Origin: Pollenia angustigena
Taxonomy: Eukaryota > Arthropoda > Insecta > Diptera > Polleniidae
Direction of reading: 5' to 3'
NCBI GenBank assembly: GCA_930367215.1
Contig: OV884056.1
Coordinates: 121,022,053-121,086,052, forward strand
DNA length: 64,000 nt
Below the pieces are notes generated by a model. The model was given only the letters and a program-made list of their open reading frames with translations. It searched no databases and was not told where the DNA came from. The translations under genes and the position numbers were made by a program. This document shows positions 56,048 to 64,000 of the stretch, piece after piece (position 1 is the first letter of the stretch; every line of letters begins with the position of its first letter).

Positions 56048-58190
56048 ACTGTTTAATAATTTGTTTTTGGACACAAACGGCATCCGCCAACATAAAAATG
56101 AATTAGAATACTTTCTTAAAAATAAACAAATTGATGTCATGATGATTTCTGAAACTCATTTGACCTCAAGAAATACGTTTAATATAAATGGTTATATAAT
56201 ATATGATACCAAGGACCCACGACATAGAGCTTGTGGAGGTTCTGCCATTTTAATAAAAACCCGAGTCAAACACTACCTAATGTGTGATCATCGTGAAGAT
56301 TATCTCCAAGCAACGAACATTTGCGTTAAGGAATTAAACAGAAACCTAGTAATTTCATCGTTATACTCCCCGCCTAGATTTTCAATATCGGAGGACCAAT
56401 ATTATAAGTATTTTAAATCATTAGGACCGTGTTTCCTAGCCGCTGGCGATTATAACGCTAAACATACCTTCTGGGGGTCGCGACTTATAACACCAAAGGG
56501 TCGTGTTTTATTTAACACAATTTCTAAAATGGATTTAAATGTGGTAGCGAGCGGACAACCAACATATTGGCCCACTGATCATCAAAAGATTCCAGATGTC
56601 ATCGATTTCGGCGTGGTTAAAAACATTCCCATAGAAACGATTCATGTTGAAGCCTCCCTAGATTTATCTTCCGACCACACACCTACAATTGTTACTATAA
56701 TGAACCCCAATAGAATTGTACCTCCGACGACAGCTACGCAAATTAATTGGTTAAAATATAAAAAATATCTCAGTACCCATTGCACAGAAAATATTGCGCT
56801 CAGTACACCGGATTATGTAGATCGCTCTATTGACAATTTTGACAGTTTTCTGAAACTAGCTGTTCAACATTTCAATATTGCCCCCAAAAAAACAAAAACT
56901 ATTAAAATATATTCCACAGATGTCGAGCATCTTTTGTCTGAAAAAAGGAGGGCTCGAAGAGAGTGGCAATTGCACAGATCCCCTCAACTTAAGAACTTAC
57001 TTAAAGAGTGTACAAAAAGACTAAGAAAGTTACTGCAGACTAAGAAAACGGCTTCTCTGGAAAAATATCTTGAGGAACTTGATGCAACCCCACAATCAAA
57101 CTACTCATTATGGCGTGCAGCTAGAAATCTCAAAAGGCCAGTTGTCTCTAAACCACCATTAAGAAACTTGAATGGAAGTTGGGCAAGAAATGATGTTGAA
57201 AAAGGAAATCTGTTTGTCAATCATTTAAAAAACGTATTTACCCCAAATATATCTCACGATATTGCGGTCGAGTTACCACCTGTTGCTGCTAGAGATAAGA
57301 GAAATCGAAAAGGCTATTTGTGATTTAAACCCCAAGAAGGCTCCTTGTTTTGATAAGTTCAGCAACAAAATGCTTTTGGAGCTACCCAGCATAGCAAAGA
57401 AAATTATTCTTTTAAGTTTTAATGCTATTTTACGCCTTGAATACTATCCTCAAAAGTGGAAGGTCTCCTTAGTCACCATGATACCTAAACCTGGAAAGGA
57501 TCACACAAAAGTTGAGTCATATAGGCCTATAAGCTTACTTTCTAATATATCAAAGCTGTTTGAGAAGCTGTTAGCGTCAAAATTAACCCCAATTTTAAAT
57601 GAAAATAGATGTATTCCTAACCACCAATTCGGCTTTAGAAGAGAACACAGCACAATTGAGCAAACTCATCGTATAGTAAACGCAATAAGAAAAGCCTTTG
57701 AAGAAAAAAAATATTGTTCCGCTCTCTTCATCGATGTTTCTCAAGCTTTTGATAAAGTCTGGCATGAAGGCTTATTACATAAATTGAAGCTCAACTTACC
57801 AGTAAACACACACAAGCTTTTAGAAAGCTACTTAGTCGGTCGAAAATTCATTATTAAAGAAGGTGATTATTTAAGCTCTCCTCAGCAAATTGACGCTGGA
57901 GTCCCTCAGGGAAGCATCCTGGGCCCACTTTTATACTTAATATATACCTCGGATATGCCAACAAACAACTACACACAAACTTCAACATTTGCTGATGATA
58001 CAGCTTTTTTTGAGCGTGCACGAAAACCGTCAAGAAGCATCTCGATACCTACAGGATTATATATTTCAACTCGAACTATGGTTAAAGCAATGGAGGATAG
58101 AGGTCAATGAGCAAAAATGCGTACATATAACATTCACCTTGCGTCGGGAATCATGCCCCCCTATTAAAATAAATAATCAAATAATACCTC
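56044..58190 (+). pseudogene. Jockey ORF2, unit 3, first part (interrupted by copy B)
   Basis: Beyond the part shared with units 1 and 2 it continues through GVPQGSILGPLLYLIYTSD and the catalytic FADD (about 57985). An extra T (near 58007) then shifts the frame. The correct frame continues VHENRQEASRYL to KINNQIIP, where copy B enters. The rest of the protein is at 62820-63303. Confidence 0.9.
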
Positions 58191-58520
58191 GTTCGGTTTG
58201 TGCTTTGTTGTGATACAGACGCGTATTCTTAACCCCGCATACAATTTGAATTATTAATTACATTTGATTTTTTTAATATAACAATTTAGCGAATGGACGC
58301 ATTTTTTAAATAAATTCTTAACATAAAAGTGAACAATTATCAAAAACGAAAAGTTAATAAAAATAAAATAAAAATATATATGTATAAATGTACATACATA
58401 TGTATGTATACATATACTGAAAAAAAACATTTAGTTTAAAATTCTTAATTTTGGTGTAAATACAATAAATAATAAAAAAAAAGCACAGCAAAACGGTGAA
58501 AAACAAAAACAACTTTTTGT

Positions 58521-59988
58521 ATGAGTAGTCACAATGTAACAACAATAAAAATAGACGAAAGAAATGCATACGTTACAGTTAGTGCTAAAGAATGCAATAC
58601 TGAAATAAACAAAACAAAACAAAAAAATATTAACTACCTAACGGCTAAACCAATTGTTAGAACACGTTCCCTTTCGCCCTCAGTCTTTACAAAGACGGTT
58701 GATGCTGATACTTTAAGAAGTATTAATCTCTCGCTAGTGCCTGCAAGTGTTGCCGCAACGGCAAAAACAATCTTAGTTGGAAAAATCTCAAGTAAAAAGT
58801 TGTCAAAAGCCTCAAGTACAAGTTGGTATGGACAGGTACATAACAGTGCTTAAACGGGGTCGCAGCCCTACCTCTGCAGCAGTTGCTTCGGCCTCAAAAG
58901 TACCATCTTTTGATAAAATAAATTCTCAAAATCGTTTTGCAATTCTGGAGGATGAATCCTCTGAAGCACCAAATGTCATAAAATCGTCCAAGCCTCCCCC
59001 GATATATCTTAGGGAGCAAAACTCAAATGAGCTCATAAAGAGTTTGATATCGGTGATAGGTGAAAACTCGTTTTACGTAGCTGCTATCAAGCGTGGTAGT
59101 ATAAACGAGACAAAAATACAAGTCAATAATGAGAATGATTTTCGCAAATTATAAACAAATTTGAAGCACTCAAACAAAACTTTTATACATACCAACTGAA
59201 AAGCAGTAAAGGGTTCCAGGTAGTGATTAAGGGAATTGACTCATGTGTGGACCCAGAAGAGGTAAAAACATTCCTCGAAGAAAAAGGCTTCAAAATAAAA
59301 CATGTAGTAAATATTAAAAATAGAGAAAAAATCCCCCAACCACTTTTTCGAGTGGAGTTTGAACCCGGCGACGTAAAGCTTAAAAAAAATGAAACGCACC
59401 CTATTTACAATTTGAAATATATTCTCTATAGAAGAGTAACTATAGAAGAGCCACACAAAAGAAATGGGCCCGTTCAATGTTTAAACTGTCAAGAATATGG
59501 TCACACTAAGGCCTACTGCTATTTACCCCCTGTTTGCGTAGTATGTGGTGAATTACATGGTACAGATCTTTGCGATAAGTCTAAAACCGACCCCAACGTA
59601 AAACAAATGTAGCAACTGTGGCGGTAATCACACTGCCAATTATAGAGGATGCCCTGTATATACCATCGTCAAGCAGTCAGTTGGACCGAAAACTAATCCC
59701 CCTCAAATGCAGGTAACAAATCAAGTAAGCACTGGTGACATTCAGGCTCCGCAGCCTAGTAATAACAGAACCTCTTATGCTAACGTCGTAAAATCAAACC
59801 ATGTGCCAATGCAAGGTGCTGCGCCAAGTAATGATGAAACTCCAGTTTCAAATTTAAGTCGTCTAGAACAAACCATGGAAACATTAGTGCAAACAGTAAC
59901 TAATTTTACGAACACAATGGGTAATATGATGCAGGAAATTCTTAGAATGCAATCGATGTTATTGCAATCTGTACTTAACAAGCCATGA
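58521..59988 (+). pseudogene. Jockey ORF1, copy B
   Basis: Starts MSSHNVTTIKIDERN. A frameshift near 58780 shifts to MEKSQVKSCQKP, followed by DRYITVLKRGRSP. One base lost near 59150 (FRKL) and one gained near 59605 (VKQM) break it again. The knuckles are CLNCQEYGHTKAYC, CVVCGELHG and CSNCGGNHTANYRGC, with the last histidine intact, unlike copy A. TGA 59986-59988 overlaps the ORF2 ATG. Confidence 0.88.
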
Positions 59989-62662
59989 ACTGTTTAAAAA
60001 TCTGTTTTTGGAACGCGAACGGCATCCGCCAACATAAAAATGAATTAGAATACTTTCTTAAAAATAAACAAATTGATGTCATGATGGTTTCTGAAACTCA
60101 TTTGACCTCAAGAAATACGTTTAAAATCAATGGTTATATACTATATGATACCAAGGACCCTCGAGATAGAGCTTGTGGAGGTTCTGCCATTTTGATAAAA
60201 AATCGAGTCAAACACTACCTAATGGGTGATCATCGTGAGGATTATCTCCAAGCAACGAACATTTGTGTTGAAGAGCTGAATCGTAGCATTGTAATCTCAT
60301 CTTTATACTCTCCACCTAGATTTTCAATATCAGAAAGCCAATATTGTGAATATTATAAATCACTAGGACCCTGTTTCCTGGCCGCTGGCGATTATAAAGC
60401 TAAACATACCTTCTGGGGGTCACGACTAATAACACCAAAGGGTCGTGTTTTGTTTAACACAATCTCTAAAATGAATTTAAATGTTGTCGCGAGCGGCCAA
60501 CCAACATATTGGCCTGCTGATCCGCAAAAAATTCCAGATGTCATCGATTTTGGCGTGGTTAAAAACATCCCCACAGAAACGATTCACGTTGAAGCTTCCC
60601 TAGAATTATCTTCCGACCACACACCTACAATTGTTACTATAATGAACCCCAATAGAATTGTATCTCCGACTGGTTACCTAGCGACGTCAGCCACACAAAT
60701 AAATTGGTTAAAATATAAAAAATATCTCAGTGCCCATTGCACAGAAAATATTCCGCTCAGTACACCGGAGTATGTAGATCGTTCTATTGATAATTTTGAC
60801 AGTTTTCTGAAACTAGCTGTTCAACATTCCAATATTGCCCCCAAAAAAACAAAAACTATAAAAATATATTCCACAGATGTCGAGCGTCTCTTGTCTGAAA
60901 AAAGGAGGGTACGAAGAGAGTGGCAATTGCACAGATCCCCTCAACTTAAGAACTTGCTAAAAGAGTGTACAAAAAGATTAAGAAAGTTATTGCAGACTCA
61001 GAAAACGGCTTCTCTGGAAAAATATCTTAAGGAACTTGATGCAACTCCACAATCGGACTACTCATTATGGCGTGCAGCTAGAAATCTCAAAAGGCCAGTT
61101 GTCTCTAAACCACCATTAAGAAACTTGAATGGAAGTTGGGCAAGAAATGATGTTGAAAAAGGAAATCTGTTTGTAAGTCACTTGAAAAACGTATTTACAC
61201 CTAATATATCTCACAATATTGCGGTCGATTTACCACCTGTTGCTGCTAGAGCAGCTATTCCCCTAAGATTTGAGATAAGAGAAATCGAAAAGGTTATTTG
61301 TGAATTAAACACTAAGAAGGCACCTGGCATTGATAAGATCAGCAATAAAATGCTGTTAGAGCTACCTCGCGTAGCAAAGAAAATTATTCTTTTTATTTTT
61401 AACGCTATTTTACGACTTGAATACTATCCTCAAAAATGGAAGGTTTCCTTAGTTAACATGATACCAAAGCCAGGCAAAGATCATACAAAAGTTGAGTCCG
61501 ATAGGCCTATTAGCTTATTATCAAATATGTCAAAGCTGTTTGAGAAATTATTAGTTTCAAAATTAACACCAATTTTAAGTGAAAATAGATGTATTCCAAA
61601 CCATCAATTCGGATTTAGAAGAAAACACAGCACAATTGAACAAACTCATCGAATAGTAAATGTCATAAGAAAAACATTTGAAGAAAAAAAATATTGCTCA
61701 GCACTCTTCATCGATGTTTCGCAAGCTTTTGACAAAGTCTGGCATGAAGGCTTATTACACAAATTGAAGCAAAATTTACCAGCAAACACACACAAACTGT
61801 TAGAAAGCTACTTAGTCGGTCGTCAATTTATTATTAAAGAAGGAAATTTCTTAAGTTCACCTCAGCCAATTGGCGCTGGAGTCCCACTGGGCAGCATCCT
61901 GGGCCCTCTATTATACCTAATTTATACTTCGGACATGCCAACAAACAACTACACCCAAACTTCAACATTTGCAGACGATACAGCTTTTCTAAGCGTCCAC
62001 GAAAACCGTTATGAAGCATCTCGTTATCTACAACATCATATATTTTAACTAGAAATATGGCGAAGACAATGGAGGATAATGGTCAATGAGCAAAAATGCG
62101 TACATATAACATTCACCCTGCGCCGGGAATCTTGCCCCCCTATTACAATCAATAATCAAATTATTCCTCAACATTCGCATGTAAAATATCTCGGTATACA
62201 TCTGGATCGGCGATTAACGTGGAAATGCCATATAGAGGCAAAATTAACTCAAATGAAACTAAAAGCCATCCAAATTCATTGGCTTATTGGAAGAAATTCT
62301 GTTCTTAGTCTCGATTGCAAGCTTCTACTTTACAACTCTATCTTAAAGCCTATCTGGTGCTACGGTATTCAACTATGGGGCACTGCCTCCGCCTCTAATA
62401 TCGAAAAAATTCAAAGGGGCCAAAATAAACTTCTTCGAATAATCACAGCCGCCCCCTGGTATGTTAAAAACTCAAACATTCATAAGGATCTCAACGTGCC
62501 ATTAGTAAAAACTATGATTACAAAATATGCAGTAAAATATTTAAAAAGACTTGAACAACACCCAAATCCTTTAGCTTGAAATATTTTAAATAATGGCGGT
62601 CACACTCGCTTAAGGAGAAGAGACACTGCAGCACTTACCCAACTAGATGAGCGATAAACACC
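59985..62662 (+). pseudogene. Jockey ORF2 (endonuclease and RT), copy B, nearly intact
   Basis: This would nick the target and copy the element RNA. ATG 59985 (MNCLKICFWNANGIRQH) opens 687 codons without a break. Endonuclease: WNANG, SETHLTS, SLYSPPRF, LAAGDYKAKH (lysine where copy A has the catalytic asparagine), DVIDFGV and SSDHTPT. RT: KKAPGIDKISNKM, RPISLLSNMSKLFEKLL, FIDVSQAFDKVWH, GVPLGSILGPLL and TFADD near 61972. A TAA at 62046 replaces glutamine (copy A has CAA). The same frame continues (VNEQKC) to a second stop, TGA near 62577, where copy A has CGA, and ends after LDER at about 62656. Confidence 0.9.
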
Positions 62663-62819
62663 TATATAAGTGAACAGAACCCGTGATGAAGTAAATTTTT
62701 GTCTGGCACTGGCAGGACATAAATAAAGTATTAGGATAAGATTTGATTAATTATTGTTACATATTAAATATATGAAGATTCAATAAATAAATAATGTATA
62801 AAAAAAAAAATAATACCTC

Positions 62820-63303
62820 AAAATTCGCATGTAAAATACCTCGGTATTCATCTATATGCCTCTATATGGAAAAGCCATATAGAGGCAAAATTAACTCAAA
62901 TGAAACTAAAAGCCATCCAAATTCATTGGCTTATTGGAAGAAACTCTGTCCTTAGTCTCGACTGCAAACTTCTTCTTTACAAATCCATTTTAAAGCCAAT
63001 CTGGTGCTATGGTATTCAGTTATGGGGCACTGCCTCGGCCTCTAATATCGAAAAAATTCAAAGGCGCCAAAATAAACTACTTCGAATAATCACAGCTGCC
63101 CCTTGGTATGTTAAAAACTCAAATATTCACAAGGATCTTAATGTTCCATTAGTTAAAACTATGATTAAGAAATATGCAGTAAAATACTTAAAAAGGCTCG
63201 AATTGCACCCGAACCCACTAGCACGAAATATTTTAAATGATAGCGGCCACACTCGCTTAAGAAGAAGAGACACTGCAGCACTTATCCAATTAGATGAGCG
63301 ATA
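62820..63303 (+). pseudogene. Jockey ORF2 C-terminal part, copy A remainder
   Basis: Resumes with the QNSHVKYLGIHL region, is locally scrambled at about 62852-62885, then reads cleanly from MKLKAIQIHW to RRDTAALIQLDER and TAA. This is the C-terminal domain after RT. The R codon (CGA) that is a stop in copy B is intact here. Confidence 0.88.
62859..62885. repeat. Inverted-copy patch in Jockey A
   Basis: CCTCTATATGG (62859-62869) and CCATATAGAGG (62875-62885) are exact inverse copies around AAAAG. In copy B the left part reads instead a unique sequence encoding LDRRLTWK. The second arm belongs to normal LINE sequence, so the first arm is a new inverse copy of it. Confidence 0.85.
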
Positions 63304-63469
63304 AACACCTATAAAAGTGAACAGAACCCGCGATGAAGAAAATTTTTGTCTGGCACTGGCAGGACAAAAAATAACGTATTAGGTTAAGATTTTATTAATT
63401 ATTGTTAGTTCATATTTAATATATGAAGATCCAATAAATAAATTATGAAGAAAAAAAAAAAAAAAAATT

Positions 63470-63640
63470 GAGAAAAAAGTATTTTTTTTAATATTTAATC
63501 CGAAAGAAATTATCATTGCAGAAAAACTATAAGCGATAATGACCTGCTTGCTTTTCTGCTAGGTTGGTAGTCTTGTTATCTTTAAAAAGGTAATATTTGC
63601 GACTGTTGTGTTATTTATTTTTGAGATGCTAGGACATATT
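63470..63640. other. Short spacer after Jockey A
   Basis: About 170 bp of AT-rich sequence with nothing recognised. Confidence 0.5.
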
Positions 63641-64000
63641 TTCTAAACTACTATATTTTTGTCAAATTTCAACTTTAGTATAATAGAACTTTTGCGGCCC
63701 AAATGGGACCAAGAAGGTGAAACCACTGATAGAAAGGTGAAAGTGTTTTCTTTTAACCTGTATATACTCTTGTACCCGTTTGGACCCGTCTGTTTAACAC
63801 TTTTTTAATTTTAATGAAATTACTCAAAAAAAAATTTCTAAACTACTATATTTTTGTCAAATTTCAACTTTAGTACAATAGAACTTTTGCGGCCCAAAAG
63901 GGACCAAGAAGGTGAAACCACTGATAGAAAGGTGAAAGTGTTTTCTTTTACCCTGTATATACTCTTGTACCCGTCTGTTTAACACTTTTTTAATTTTAAT
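63641..64000. repeat. Tandem repeat, 195-bp period, at the window edge
   Basis: Unit 1 is 63641-63835 and unit 2 starts at 63836 and runs off the window. Both carry TTCTAAACTACTATATTTTTG, GCGGCCCAAA and GGTGAAACCACTGATAG. They differ by substitutions and a small indel around CCCGTTTGGACCCG. It may be the start of a satellite array. Confidence 0.85.

Larger units (their letters stand above)
52412..58190 (+). repeat. Composite tandem unit 3, continuing past the repeat breakpoint
   Basis: Identical in layout to units 1 and 2 up to the GVPQ codons. There it keeps the original LINE sequence (CAGGGAAGCATCCTGGG) and reads on, so this unit preserves the ancestral right flank. Unit 1 preserves the ancestral left flank. 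Confidence 0.93.
58191..62810 (+). mobile_element. Jockey-type LINE, copy B, full length, nested in copy A
   Basis: It starts GTTCGGTTTGTGC and ends in an A-tail at 62799-62810. ATAATACCTC before it and TAATACCTC after it (62811-62819) form the target duplication; the exact length is blurred by the tail. It is about 4.6 kb with leader, ORF1, ORF2 and a 3' untranslated region of about 140 bp. It differs from copy A at many positions, so it came from another source element, not from its neighbour. Confidence 0.93.
53733..63469 (+). mobile_element. Jockey-type LINE, copy A, unit 3: complete to 3' tail, split by copy B
   Basis: The 5' leader begins at 53733 with the RTE fragment at 53794-54252. 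ORF1 and ORF2 follow to IINNQIIP (58190). Copy B then intervenes (58191-62810), and copy A resumes at 62820 (the TSD lies at 62811-62819) and runs through the ORF2 end (63303), 3' untranslated region and A-tail (about 63452-63469). No target duplication for copy A itself was found. Confidence 0.88.

Noticed and set aside
1..64000. tRNA or rRNA genes and other structural RNA genes
   Set aside because: No cloverleaf-like or rRNA-like conserved segments were noticed by eye; a covariance-model search would be needed to exclude small ones.

Overview
The window looks like repeat-rich, AT-rich heterochromatin-like DNA from a higher fly (Diptera: Brachycera). I found no intact host gene. The evidence is a hobo-like hAT end, Jockey- and RTE-type LINEs, fly-style TA and TTA MITEs, and two host-gene relics (a pitchoune/DDX18-like helicase exon and an asparaginyl-tRNA synthetase fragment). 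The species cannot be fixed from this; a tephritid or calyptrate fly would fit. Nearly every stretch is a transposable element, a fragment of one, or a nest of several.

Left block (1-19469): a Ty3/Gypsy element in tandem. The 3' part of one internal region (1-2370) runs straight into a repeat of about 3.0 kb (2371-5406). That repeat recurs at 16476-19469. It has TG...CA ends, a poly(A) signal, and a tRNA-Lys-like primer-binding site 4 bp downstream of the first copy, so I read it as an unusually long LTR. Between the LTRs lie a leader holding a TA-flanked MITE, gag, a broken pol, a stretch of unknown sequence, and a non-LTR element with an uninterrupted 926-codon endonuclease/reverse-transcriptase frame (12582-15362). 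The right LTR abuts a broken DDX18-like exon.

Middle block (19470-34880): an old second Gypsy element (21065-25533) is cut by an hAT element (21728-22993) with a perfect 8-bp target duplication. It also carries a 61-bp duplication over its RT active site and lacks its integrase core. A minus-strand RTE-like LINE (about 26890-32440) is split by a 2.7-kb hAT element (29274-31974), also with a perfect 8-bp duplication. A minus-strand asparaginyl-tRNA synthetase pseudogene follows (32820-33400).

Right block (34880-64000): Jockey-type LINE copies. Two degenerate 5' copies (about 35081-36953 and 37126-37895) are followed by MITEs, a dispersed fly repeat with a 153-bp minisatellite, and a hobo-like hAT. 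A 5.5-kb composite unit then occurs three times head to tail (41401-46906, 46907-52411, 52412 onward). Each unit holds part of the hAT element, part of the dispersed repeat, an RTE 3' fragment and most of a Jockey LINE. In the third unit the Jockey copy continues to its 3' end at about 63469 but is interrupted by a longer Jockey copy (58191-62810) flanked by a target duplication. The right edge enters a 195-bp tandem repeat.

The order of events can be read from the nesting: Jockey A inserted, RTE entered its 5' end, a segment amplified to three units, and Jockey B entered the last unit (its timing relative to the amplification is open). The intact LINE ORF at 12582 is the best candidate for a recently active protein. 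I found no evidence of a new host-encoded system; the unusual features are structural.
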